NCBI RefSeq assembly: GCF_003258835.1
Contig: NZ_NPEV01000045.1
Location: forward strand, 1 to 44,503
DNA length: 44,503 nt
Reading direction: 5' to 3'
From: Rhodobium orientis
Lineage (GTDB): Bacteria > Pseudomonadota > Alphaproteobacteria > Rhizobiales > Rhodobiaceae
Shown here: positions 10,460 to 19,523 of the stretch, one piece after another
Layout of the letters: each line of letters starts with the position of its first letter
Numbering within the stretch: position 1 is the stretch's first letter
The notes under the pieces: model-generated
Databases searched by the model: none
What the model was told of the DNA's origin: nothing
The model's input: the letters and a program-made list of their open reading frames with translations, nothing else
Program-made: the position numbers and the translations under genes

Positions 10460-11257
10460 TTAGCTGTCGCCGCTGCCGGGATCGAACCACCGCGCCGCCG
10501 CATGAAGCGCCAGGTCGTCGCGGTTGTTGGCAATGAGGGTCTTCAGCGTTTCGGCCGAAAGGTCGAGCGCGGCCCCCGGCCGGTTGTGGGAGACGTTGCG
10601 CCGCCGCCGCACCGGACGGGAAAACCGCGCCGCCCTGGTATCGCATCCCTGCCGTTCGGCGAGCGCCTTGAAGAGGCCGGGAAAATCCTCGTCGATCCGG
10701 TCGGTGGTGGTGACGAAGGCAAGGCGTTCCAAAATGGCGAGCGCCGCCTGGAGCATGCTGCCGCCGGTCTGGCGGCTTTGCCGGCCGGTCAGTCCGGCGA
10801 TTCGCCGCGTCATGTAGTTGCGGGTGTAGGCCGTCAGGCGACGGTCGCTTGCGGCGACGAACGCACCGAAGGAGTTCTCCTGGCAGAATTGGCAGCGGAA
10901 AAGATGGGCCGGCTTTCCCCGCGTCCGGTCGCCGGGACCGCGATCCTCCGCCAGCCTGGCGCCCTCGCGGCGGAAGTGGAAATATTGCGAGATCATGCGG
11001 TCGACCGGATCGCGCAGCACGGTGAAGACAGGTGCGCCCGCAAACCATTCGGCGATCTGGTCGGAGCGCATGTGCCCGGCGACGACGGCCGCCTTGTTGA
11101 CCGGCGCATCCGGATCGGCAAGCTCGGCCCGCAGCCGCTCAAGGTTCTTGGCGTGATAGAGCCGCTCCATGCCGACGATCCGTCCCATCGCGTCGATGAT
11201 GCTGGTGCCGCCGCATTTGAAGAGGTGAAGAAAGACGATCGGCGGCGTTGTCCGCAT
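10460..11257 (-). CDS. Sulfotransferase-family protein, probably carbohydrate-directed
   Basis: 265 aa. The N-terminus IVFLHLFKCGGTSI (7-20) matches the 5'-phosphosulfate-binding loop of Golgi/bacterial carbohydrate sulfotransferases (K-x-G-GTS), and VFTVLRDPVDRMISQY (77-92) matches the 3'-phosphate-binding RDPxxR..S motif. These are the two PAPS-contact motifs of the family. A FRCQFCQENSF stretch at about 124 has two cysteines. It would transfer sulfate from PAPS to a sugar or other acceptor. Context fits: PAPS synthesis and PAP removal genes at 5002..8811, a polysaccharide exporter downstream and a glycosyltransferase divergently upstream. The acceptor is unknown. Confidence 0.78.
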   Translation of the reverse strand: MRTTPPIVFLHLFKCGGTSIIDAMGRIVGMERLYHAKNLERLRAELADPDAPVNKAAVVAGHMRSDQIAEWFAGAPVFTVLRDPVDRMISQYFHFRREGARLAEDRGPGDRTRGKPAHLFRCQFCQENSFGAFVAASDRRLTAYTRNYMTRRIAGLTGRQSRQTGGSMLQAALAILERLAFVTTTDRIDEDFPGLFKALAERQGCDTRAARFSRPVRRRRNVSHNRPGAALDLSAETLKTLIANNRDDLALHAAARWFDPGSGDS

Positions 11258-11506
11258 GGGGGTCCATTTGCCTTCAAGAGCCCGGGGCCGTTGGCCGTAG
11301 CGCCTTTTTTCGGCACTGCGGCGGGTGGCGAGCGCCGGCGCGTTTTAGCCGATGGGGTTCCGGTTCGGCAAGGCCTGCCGCGCCGGCGCTCCGTTGGCCA
11401 ACGGGGATGGACAGGTCGGGCGGAACCCTTATGATCGCGCGCGCTTTCGGCGCCGGACCTGTGTCCCGGCGATCCTTCACATATCCAACAAGGCGACGGA
11501 TCCCGC

Positions 11507-13771
11507 GTGACGATGACGACAGACACTGCCGGCGAGGACGCCGCGACCGGCTGGTCGGTCGGTGGCCGGCTGACGCTGCTCGAGATGACGGGGCGCCACG
11601 GCGCCCGCTTCCGGGCGGCCGGGCCTGAGGCCGCGATCCGCATCGACTTCGATCCGCCGTGGCGTGGCGGCTGGTGCACCATCGAGATCGACATGTGGTG
11701 CGATTCCTTCGCCAAGCCGCGGGCGCTGCCGGATTTCGGCGAGGGCATCGACGACGCCAAGGCGATCCCCTTCAAGCGCCTGCCGACCGGCGTCTACCGC
11801 GCCTTCGTCCGGCTGCCCGGCAAATTGCACGGCCTCGTCCTCAGGCCCGCCCAGGTGCCGATGACTTTCGAGATCTCCGACATGCGCATCGACCGCGTCG
11901 GCATTGTCGATCTCCTCGGCGTCGCCTGGCGCCATGCGCGGTTCAACTGGAACAAGGGGCCAAAGGCGTTCGTCAAATTCCTCGGCGAGGTTGTCGGCAT
12001 CGTCGCCCTGCCGAAGCGTTTCAGCGCCTTTCGTGATGCCGAGGCGGGAAGCGGGGGCAAGGACGACCGGCAACTGCGCTATGATGCGTGGTGCGCAAAG
12101 CGCGATTTCGACCGGGCCCGCGACGGCGCGGCCTTGCAGGCGCGGATCGATGCCCTGCCGGAAAAGCCGGTCGTCTCCGTCATCATGCCGGTCTGCGACC
12201 CCGAGGTCGCCTGGCTCGATGCCGCGATCCAGTCCGTCGTCGACCAGGTCTATGCCGACTGGGAACTCTGCATCGCCGACGATGCATCCACCAAGCCCGA
12301 CGTCATCGCCGCCCTGAACCGCTGGCAGGCGGCTGACGCTCGCATCAAAGTCGTATTCCGGGAGGAGAGGGGGCACATCTCACGCGCCTCCAACAGCGCC
12401 CTGGAGCTTGCCACTGGCACCTATCTCACCTGCCTCGACCATGACGACACCCTGGCGCCGCACGCGCTCGCCGAGACGGTCCTCGCCTTTGCCGCCGACG
12501 AGGCCCGCCGCATCGTCTATTCCGACGAGGACAAGATCGACGAGGCCGGACGACGTTTCGAACCGCACTTCAAGCCGGACTGGTCGCCGGACCTCTTCCA
12601 CAGCCTCAACTACCTGAACCACCTGACCGTCTATCGCCGCGCCGATGTCGTTGCCGCCGGCGGCTGGCGCATCGGCGTGGAAGGCAGCCAGGACTACGAT
12701 CTCCTCTGCCGGGTCATCGAGACGCTCCCCGACGGCGCCGTCCACCACCTGCCTCTCGTGCTCTATCACTGGCGCGCCATCGAGGGCTCTACGGCGCTGG
12801 CGACGGGCGAGAAGACCTACGCTGTCGTCGCCGGCCTCAAGGTGCTCCAGGAGCACGCCGAGCGTGCCGGCATTCCCGCAGACGTGGAGCCGCTGCCGGA
12901 CTATCCGTTCTACCGCTTCTGCTACCGGCTGCCGGAAAATCCGCCGCTCGTCTCCATCGTCATTCCGACCCGCAACGGGCTGGAGCATGTCCGCCGCTGC
13001 ATCGGCTCGATCCGCGAGCGCACCGACTACCCGAATTACGAGATCATCCTCATCGACAACCAGTCGGACGACGCCGAGGCGCTCGCCTATTTCGCCGAGC
13101 TGGACCGCTCCGCGGATGTGCGCGTGCTGCCGCACCCGCACCCGTTCAATTTCTCCGCGATCAACAATCGCGGGGTCGCGGAGGCGAGGGGCGAGATGAT
13201 CGCGCTCCTCAACAACGACATGGAGATCCTCAACGAGGACTGGCTGTCGGAGATGGTCGGCCATGCGCTGAGACCCGAAATCGGCTGCGTCGGCGCCAAG
13301 CTCCACTATCCGGACGGCCGCATCCAGCATGGCGGCGTCATCATCGGCATCGGCGGCATGGCCGGCCATTCCCACCTGTACATGCCCGGCGAGCGCGCCG
13401 GCTATTATGGCCGGCTGGTGGTGGCCCAGAACCTCTCCGCCGTCACCGGCGCGGCGATGGTGATGAGGAAGGAGATCTTCGAGCAGGTCGGCGGCTTTGA
13501 GGAGGCGCACCTCGGCGTTGCCCTCAACGACGTCGACCTCTGCCTGAAGATCCGCAAGGCCGGCTACCGCATCGTCTGGACGCCGTTCGCGCGCATGATC
13601 CACTACGAGTCGGTGAGCCGCGGCCTCGACAAGGACGACCCGGAAAAGCGCGCCCGCCACGAGCGCGAGAAGGCCTACATGCGCTCCGTCTGGGGCGAGA
13701 CGCTGAACCGCGACCCCTACTACTCGCCGCATCTGGAACTGCAGAGCGCCGATTTTTTGCCACTTGCCTGA
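11507..13771 (+). CDS. Two-domain family 2 glycosyltransferase
   Basis: 754 aa. Residues 1 to about 210 form an N-terminal domain I do not recognise. Two GT-A/GT2 domains follow: the first from about 220 (KPVVSVIMPVCDPE, later the DHDD metal motif), the second from about 479 (PPLVSIVIPTRNG, then LLNNDMEIL as the DxD-like motif and NDVDLCLKIRKAGYRIVW near the C-terminus). Tandem GT2 proteins of this form build O-antigen or exopolysaccharide chains and may add two different linkages. Start is GTG 11507 or ATG 11513. No transmembrane helices are evident. It converges on rmlA with 6 bp between the stops. It is the only evident glycosyltransferase in the window, so other assembly genes must lie elsewhere. 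Confidence 0.88.
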   Translation: MTMTTDTAGEDAATGWSVGGRLTLLEMTGRHGARFRAAGPEAAIRIDFDPPWRGGWCTIEIDMWCDSFAKPRALPDFGEGIDDAKAIPFKRLPTGVYRAFVRLPGKLHGLVLRPAQVPMTFEISDMRIDRVGIVDLLGVAWRHARFNWNKGPKAFVKFLGEVVGIVALPKRFSAFRDAEAGSGGKDDRQLRYDAWCAKRDFDRARDGAALQARIDALPEKPVVSVIMPVCDPEVAWLDAAIQSVVDQVYADWELCIADDASTKPDVIAALNRWQAADARIKVVFREERGHISRASNSALELATGTYLTCLDHDDTLAPHALAETVLAFAADEARRIVYSDEDKIDEAGRRFEPHFKPDWSPDLFHSLNYLNHLTVYRRADVVAAGGWRIGVEGSQDYDLLCRVIETLPDGAVHHLPLVLYHWRAIEGSTALATGEKTYAVVAGLKVLQEHAERAGIPADVEPLPDYPFYRFCYRLPENPPLVSIVIPTRNGLEHVRRCIGSIRERTDYPNYEIILIDNQSDDAEALAYFAELDRSADVRVLPHPHPFNFSAINNRGVAEARGEMIALLNNDMEILNEDWLSEMVGHALRPEIGCVGAKLHYPDGRIQHGGVIIGIGGMAGHSHLYMPGERAGYYGRLVVAQNLSAVTGAAMVMRKEIFEQVGGFEEAHLGVALNDVDLCLKIRKAGYRIVWTPFARMIHYESVSRGLDKDDPEKRARHEREKAYMRSVWGETLNRDPYYSPHLELQSADFLPLA

Positions 13772-13777
13772 GAGGGA

Positions 13778-14650
<873 letters not shown>

Positions 14651-14741
14651 GGTGTTCCCTGTTTCTTTTGTCACCGGCGCGTTCGCCGCCTCGTTTTCCG
14701 GTTTCGGTCTTTAAATCTCTTGGCGTGCGGTCGCCAATCGC

Positions 14742-15638
14742 TCAGGTCTTTTCCGCAACGATCCGCCCGACGCAGTCGCGCACGCCGACCCACCAGTCGG
14801 GCAGGTCGATGCCGAAGGTCGCTTTCAGCTTGCCGCAGTCGAGCCGCGAGTTGAGCGGGCGCACGGCTGGCGTCGGATAGTCCGCCGTCGGGATCGGATC
14901 GGCCGCGGCCGTCGGCCCGCCGAGGGCCGCGGAGGCGGCAAAGGCTTCCCTGGCGAGCCCGCGCCAGGTCGTCTCGCCGGCATTGGCGGCATGGAAGACG
15001 CCCTGATAGCGCTGCTGCCAGCCGGTCTCGGCGATTCTTTCCGCGATGGTCAGGATGGCGTCGGCCAGATCGAGGGCGTAGGTCGGTGAGCCCCGCTGAT
15101 CGTCGACGATCTTGAGCCGGTCGCGGGTTTCGGCCAGCGTCAGCATGGTCCTGACAAAATTGCGGCCGAACGGGCTGAACACCCAGGCAGTGCGGAGAAT
15201 GACGTGCCGGTCGGTGGCCTTAGCCACGGCCTCCTCGCCTGCGAGCTTGGCGCGGCCATAGACGCCGAGCGGGCGCGGGCTGTCGGTCTCCACGTACGGA
15301 CCGGTCTTGGCGCCGTCATAGACATAATCGGTCGAGATGTGGATGACCGGAACGCCGAGCTTCGCGGCCGCGCTGGCGACCCGTCCGGCGCCTTCGGCGT
15401 TGACGGCAAAGGCCGCGTCTTCCTCGTCTTCCGCCTTGTCGACGGCAGTGTAGGCCGCGGCGTTGACGACGACGGTCGGGGCGAAGGCGGCGGCCTGGTG
15501 AGGCAGGGTGTCCATCGTCGCGATATCGACCTCCGGCCGGCCGACGCACAAGGCCGGGATCTCCCGCGCCTCGGCACGCTCCAGGAGCGCTGTCGCGACC
15601 TGGCCGGACTTGCCGATAACGAGGACTCGCGCCCCCAT
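14742..15638 (-). CDS. rmlD: dTDP-4-dehydrorhamnose reductase
   Basis: 298 aa SDR enzyme that reduces dTDP-4-keto-L-rhamnose to dTDP-L-rhamnose, the last step. Seen: the nucleotide-binding VLVIGKSGQVATAL at the N-terminus, VVNAAAYTAVDKAEDE, HISTDYVYDG and the YGRAKLAGE Tyr/Lys motif, and AWVFSPFGRNFVRTML. I start at ATG 15638 (MGARVLVIG), 2 bp after the rmlB stop. The frame is open for 21 codons further upstream, inside rmlB. Confidence 0.95.
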   Translation of the reverse strand: MGARVLVIGKSGQVATALLERAEAREIPALCVGRPEVDIATMDTLPHQAAAFAPTVVVNAAAYTAVDKAEDEEDAAFAVNAEGAGRVASAAAKLGVPVIHISTDYVYDGAKTGPYVETDSPRPLGVYGRAKLAGEEAVAKATDRHVILRTAWVFSPFGRNFVRTMLTLAETRDRLKIVDDQRGSPTYALDLADAILTIAERIAETGWQQRYQGVFHAANAGETTWRGLAREAFAASAALGGPTAAADPIPTADYPTPAVRPLNSRLDCGKLKATFGIDLPDWWVGVRDCVGRIVAEKT

Positions 15639-15640
15639 CC

Positions 15641-16693
15641 TCAGTCCCCGTCCTTCAACAGGCCCTTGCGGCTTGCCGCGTGGTGCCGGAGCGGCTCCCA
15701 CCAGGCGGGGTGTTCGAGGTACCAGAGAACGGTCTTTTCGATGCCGCTCTCAAAATCCTCCATCGCCCGCCAGCCGAGCTCCGTTTCGATCTTCGTCGCA
15801 TCGATCGCATAGCGCCGGTCGTGGCCGGGCCGGTCCTTGACGAACTGGATGAGGTCGCGCCGCGACGTGCCGGCCGGTTTGTGCTTGTCGAGGAGGTCGC
15901 AGATGGTCTCGACGACCTGAAGGTTGGTGCGCTCGTTGCGCCCGCCCACATTGTATTTCTCGCCAGGAACGCCCGTCTCCGCGATCAGCTTCAGGGCGCT
16001 CGCGTGATCGTCGACGAACAGCCAGTCGCGCACATTCGCCCCGTCGCCATAGACGGGCAGGGCAACGCCCTCGATCCCGTTGAGGATCATCAGTGGGATC
16101 AGCTTTTCCGGAAGCTGGCAGGGGCCGTAATTGTTCGAGCAGTTGGAGATGATCACCGGCAGGCCGTAGGTGCGGTGCCAGGCGATCGCCAGATGATCGC
16201 TCGCGGCCTTCGAGGCAGAATAGGGCGAACTCGGGTCGTAAGGCGTCTTTTCGGTGAAGAAGCCGGTGGCCCCGAGCGAGCCATAGACCTCGTCAGTCGA
16301 GACATGGACGAACCGGAAGGCGTCGCGGGTGCTGGCCGGCGCGGCCTCGAAGTAGGCCCGCGCGGCCTCCAGCATCGTCATGGTGCCGACCACATTGGTG
16401 TCGATGAAGACGCCGGAACCGGTAATCGACCGGTCCACATGGCTTTCCGCGGCAAGGTGGATGACGATGTCGGGCTGCGCCTCGGCGAAGACTACGTCCA
16501 TCGCCGCCCGGTCGCAGATATCGGCCTTGACGAAGCTGTAGTTCGCCCGGTCGGCGACCTTGGCCAGCGACCCGATATTGGCCGCATAGGTCAGCTTGTC
16601 GACGTTGACGACGGTGTGGTGCCGCTCCGCGACCAGGAGCCGGCAGACCGCCGATCCGATGAAGCCGGCACCGCCGGTGACGAGGTAACGCAT
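15641..16693 (-). CDS. rmlB: dTDP-glucose 4,6-dehydratase
   Basis: 350 aa, typical RmlB. It dehydrates dTDP-glucose to the 4-keto-6-deoxy sugar with bound NAD+. Seen: [37 protein letters not shown] with the catalytic Asp-Glu, [12 protein letters not shown] (Tyr/Lys), [18 protein letters not shown], and [19 protein letters not shown] 16693 follows a GAGGA box. It is 9 bp downstream of rmlC and 2 bp upstream of rmlD, a tight operon. Confidence 0.97.
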   Translation of the reverse strand: MRYLVTGGAGFIGSAVCRLLVAERHHTVVNVDKLTYAANIGSLAKVADRANYSFVKADICDRAAMDVVFAEAQPDIVIHLAAESHVDRSITGSGVFIDTNVVGTMTMLEAARAYFEAAPASTRDAFRFVHVSTDEVYGSLGATGFFTEKTPYDPSSPYSASKAASDHLAIAWHRTYGLPVIISNCSNNYGPCQLPEKLIPLMILNGIEGVALPVYGDGANVRDWLFVDDHASALKLIAETGVPGEKYNVGGRNERTNLQVVETICDLLDKHKPAGTSRRDLIQFVKDRPGHDRRYAIDATKIETELGWRAMEDFESGIEKTVLWYLEHPAWWEPLRHHAASRKGLLKDGD

Positions 16694-16702
16694 GGTTCGT
16701 CC

Positions 16703-17269
16703 TCAGGCGCCGTAGGAAAAATAGTCGGGCAGGTCGGCAAGCAGCGGATGCGTCCGGTCCTTGGCCGAAAGGATCGCCGCATCAAGGTCCACCGGCCAGT
16801 CGATGGCAAGGGCCGGATCGTCGAACGCCAGCCCCTTGTCGCACTCCGGTGAGTAGTAGTCGTCGACCTTGTAGAGAACCTCGGTGTTCTCGGCGAGCGT
16901 GCAGAAGCCGTGGGCAAAGCCCGGCGGCACCCAGAGCTGGCGCCAGTTCTCCGCCGACAGCTCAATGGCGTCATGCCGGCCATAGGTCGGCGAGCCCTTA
17001 CGGATGTCGACGATCACGTCGAGGATCGCACCCGCAACCACGCGCACCAGCTTTCCCTGCGCATGCGGCGGCACCTGGAAGTGCATCCCCCGGATGACGC
17101 CCTTCTCGCCCGACAGCGAATGGTTGTCCTGAACGAACGGACCCGAAATGCCGATCTCCGCCCAGTCCCGCGCGTTGAAAACCTCGGAGAAAAACCCCCG
17201 CGCGTCGCCGAACTTCTTCGGCTCGATCAGGAGAGCGCCGTCAAGGGCAAGCGGGGTCGCGGCGGGCAT
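16703..17269 (-). CDS. rmlC: dTDP-4-dehydrorhamnose 3,5-epimerase
   Basis: 188 aa cupin-fold epimerase acting after RmlB. Seen: FGDARGFFSEVFN, FVQDNHSLSGEKGVIRGMHFQ with the catalytic His of RGMHFQ, DVIVDIRKGSPTYG, and PPGFAHGF. ATG 17269 is preceded by GGAG at an ideal distance (GGAGTTCCTATG); the frame is open 22 codons further upstream without support. First gene of the rml operon; its promoter must lie in 17270..17624. Confidence 0.96.
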   Translation of the reverse strand: MPAATPLALDGALLIEPKKFGDARGFFSEVFNARDWAEIGISGPFVQDNHSLSGEKGVIRGMHFQVPPHAQGKLVRVVAGAILDVIVDIRKGSPTYGRHDAIELSAENWRQLWVPPGFAHGFCTLAENTEVLYKVDDYYSPECDKGLAFDDPALAIDWPVDLDAAILSAKDRTHPLLADLPDYFSYGA

Positions 17270-17624
17270 AGGAACTCCGGGGTCGGGCCGGCGCTGCGGT
17301 CCAGTGAAAGGTAAGCGCCGCGGGTGTCGCCGCAATCCCTACTGCGAAGGGTGCGCCGCGATCAAGTGGACTGTTCCCGCAAGGCTCGATTTGCCGCCCG
17401 TTCGCGCAGGCCGAAAGATCCGTTTTCCGGTTTCATAGCGGGCACGGCGATCCCGCTATGCGATGCGGCAAATGGCTTGTTAATCCCGTTTTGTATCTTC
17501 GGTTCAATTCGCCCGGCGGGGCCTGTAAAAAGCGGGGACTGTAAAACTCGCGTCAAATAAATCGGAAATTTTACCGAGTCTTTCGGCGCCCCCTGGAGGC
17601 GCATTCAAACAGACGGCGGCTGTC
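17270..17624. promoter_or_regulatory. Divergent promoter region rmlC / ugd with perfect inverted repeat
   Basis: 355 bp between the divergent rmlC and ugd starts, clearly more AT-rich towards ugd. It contains a perfect 9-bp inverted repeat CATAGCGGG / CCCGCTATG at 17434..17442 and 17452..17460 separated by 9 bp, suitable as an operator or a 5'-UTR hairpin for either unit. I see no convincing consensus -35/-10 pair and no gene. Confidence 0.5.
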
Positions 17625-18941
17625 ATGAAAATCACGATGATCGGAACCGGCTATGTCGGTCTCGTCTCCGGAGCCTGTTTCTCCGAATTCGGCTTCGACG
17701 TCACCTGTGTCGACGTCGACGCGGCCAAGATTGCACGGTTGGAAAAGGGCGAGATCCCCATCTACGAGCCCGGCCTCGACGACCTCGTCGCCCGCGGCGT
17801 TTCCGCCGGCAGGCTCGACTTCACGACGAACCTTGAGGACTCGGTCCAGAACGCCGACGTCGTCTTCATTGCCGTCGGCACCCCGTCGCGCCGCGGCGAC
17901 GGCGAGGCGGACCTGCGCTATGTGCACGCCGCCGCGCGGCAGATCGCCAACGCCATGCGGCCGGGCACGGTCATCGCCATCAAGTCGACCGTCGTCGTCG
18001 GCACCTGCCGCGAGGTCCAGAGGATCGTCGCCGAGGAGCGGCCGGGCGTCGACTTTTCCATCGCCTCCAACCCGGAATTCCTGCGCGAGGGCTCGGCCGT
18101 CGAGGACTTCATGCGGCCCGACCGGGTGATCTGCGGCGTTGCCGATGAGCGCGGCGAGGAGACGATGCGCCGGCTCTACCGGCCGCTGAACCTGCGCGAG
18201 ACGCCGATGGTCATCACCACGCTGGAAAACGCTGAGCTGGCGAAGTACGCGGCCAACGCGTTCCTTGCCATGAAGGTCACCTTCATCAACGAGGTCGCCA
18301 ATCTGTGCGAGGCCGTCGGCGGCGACGTTCAGGTAATCGCCTCGGCCATCGGCCTCGACAAGCGCATCGGCAACAAGTTCCTCCATGCCGGGCCCGGCTT
18401 CGGCGGCTCGTGCTTCCCCAAGGACACCCGCGCCTATGCGGCGACGGGGCGTAAATACGGCCGGCCGCAGCAGCTCATCGAGGCCACCATCGAGGTCAAT
18501 GAGAGCCGCAAGATCGACATGGCCGAGCGCATCCTCTCCGCCCTCGGGCCCGATCCTGCCGGCAAGACCGTCGCCGTCCTCGGCATCGCCTTCAAGCCGA
18601 ACACCGACGACGTGCGCGAGGCACCGAGCCTCGTCATCGTCCAGACCCTGGAAGGGGCGGGGGTGACCGTCCGCGCCCACGACCCGGAGGCGATGGGCCC
18701 GGCCAAGGAGCTGCTGCCGAACGTCACCTGGTGCGACGCGCCCTACGAGACAGCCGAAGGCGCCGACGCCCTCGTCATGCTGACGGAATGGAACGCGTTT
18801 CGCGCCCTCGACCTGAAGCGCATGCGCGGCCTGATGCGCGGCGATGCGCTCGTCGACCTTCGCAACGTCTATCCGGCCGAGGACGCCAGGGACGCAGGCC
18901 TGCGCTACTTCCCGCTCGGCAAGGCCGCGCCCTCCGCCTGA
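17625..18941 (+). CDS. ugd: UDP-glucose 6-dehydrogenase
   Basis: 438 aa. It oxidises UDP-glucose to UDP-glucuronate using two NAD+. Seen: N-terminal MKITMIGTGYVGLVSGACFSEFGF region (Rossmann motif GTGYVGL), IYEPGLD, VGTPSRRGDGEADL, NPEFLREG, catalytic Cys263 in GFGGSCFPKDTRA, and LGIAFKPNTDDVREAP. This is the RkpK/TuaD-type enzyme and is distinct from the TviB-like dehydrogenase at the left end. It probably supplies UDP-GlcA directly and UDP-GalA through LspL. It is divergent from the rml operon and is followed by tRNA-Lys. Confidence 0.96.
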   Translation: MKITMIGTGYVGLVSGACFSEFGFDVTCVDVDAAKIARLEKGEIPIYEPGLDDLVARGVSAGRLDFTTNLEDSVQNADVVFIAVGTPSRRGDGEADLRYVHAAARQIANAMRPGTVIAIKSTVVVGTCREVQRIVAEERPGVDFSIASNPEFLREGSAVEDFMRPDRVICGVADERGEETMRRLYRPLNLRETPMVITTLENAELAKYAANAFLAMKVTFINEVANLCEAVGGDVQVIASAIGLDKRIGNKFLHAGPGFGGSCFPKDTRAYAATGRKYGRPQQLIEATIEVNESRKIDMAERILSALGPDPAGKTVAVLGIAFKPNTDDVREAPSLVIVQTLEGAGVTVRAHDPEAMGPAKELLPNVTWCDAPYETAEGADALVMLTEWNAFRALDLKRMRGLMRGDALVDLRNVYPAEDARDAGLRYFPLGKAAPSA

Positions 18942-19095
18942 CGGGTGCCGGCCTGGCCGCGTGCTGGCCAAAGTGGAGCTCCCGGGCTCCGGTTGCGCCG
19001 CGGCCGGAGCCGTGCCATATGCATGCCTTGACACCGCCTGCCGTTGCCGGTAGGCGGACGTCTCTTTCCGAAGCGGCCTCCGGCCCACCGGATGA

Positions 19096-19171
19096 GAGCC
19101 CGTAGCTCAGCTGGTAGAGCAACTGACTTTTAATCAGTAGGTCCACGGTTCGAACCCGTGCGGGCTCACCA
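19096..19171 (+). tRNA. tRNA-Lys (anticodon UUU)
   Basis: 76 nt with an encoded CCA end. Acceptor stem GAGCCCG/CGGGCTC pairs fully, D arm GCTC...GAGC, anticodon stem ACTGA/TCAGT with loop CTTTTAA (anticodon TTT), and T arm CACGG-TTCGAAC-CCGTG. No integrase or attachment-site duplication is visible next to it. Confidence 0.98.
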
Positions 19172-19519
19172 ATTTCCGATAAAAAGCAACCGCAGCGTGA
19201 ACCTTCCGTGACGGGTAGTTTTGCCGAGAGGCGTTGTGCCGCGCCTTTCGATACCGGCGGGCGGAGTTTTCCATCCGTGCGACCCGCCGCCAAAATGCTC
19301 TCGCCCTAAAATCCAATCAAAATCCTTTAAAAACAATATAATAGAAGGAGTCGTCGTGCCTGCGATGATCATCCGATCGCGACTTTTTACGAAGCCGCGG
19401 TCGGCGCCGCGCTCTTCGGCAGGTCAACCGCAGATTTTAGGGGGTTGGCGGTCCGTTCTGTCCGTCGGAATGTATACAGCGAATCCCGGCACCTGTTCCT
19501 ACAACCTGGCGGAGACGGC
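19172..19519. promoter_or_regulatory. AT-rich leader region upstream of the RTX gene
   Basis: 348 bp between tRNA-Lys and the RTX gene. Around 19305..19350 the base composition falls sharply to AT-rich and includes TATAAT at 19337..19342 and a strong AGAAGGAG Shine-Dalgarno-like box at 19343..19350, which precedes a short GTG reading frame. The TATAAT has no obvious -35 partner and would place a start point on top of the Shine-Dalgarno box, so promoter assignment is weak. Confidence 0.35.
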
Positions 19520-19523
19520 ATGA
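19356..19523 (+). CDS. Possible small upstream reading frame (55 aa) coupled to the RTX gene
   Basis: Starts with GTG 5 nt after AGAAGGAG and ends in TGA at 19521..19523, overlapping the RTX start codon as ATGA. The 55-residue peptide (begins VPAMIIRSRLFTKPRS) is not recognised and has no signal peptide. The strong ribosome site and ATGA junction suggest it is either a coupling leader peptide or chance. Coding character is not convincing on its own. Confidence 0.25.
   Translation: MPAMIIRSRLFTKPRSAPRSSAGQPQILGGWRSVLSVGMYTANPGTCSYNLAETA

Noticed and set aside
19337-19342. TATAAT as the RTX promoter -10 element
   Set aside because: No -35 element at the right distance, and the start point would fall on the Shine-Dalgarno box of the small GTG frame. 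Kept only as a weak note.
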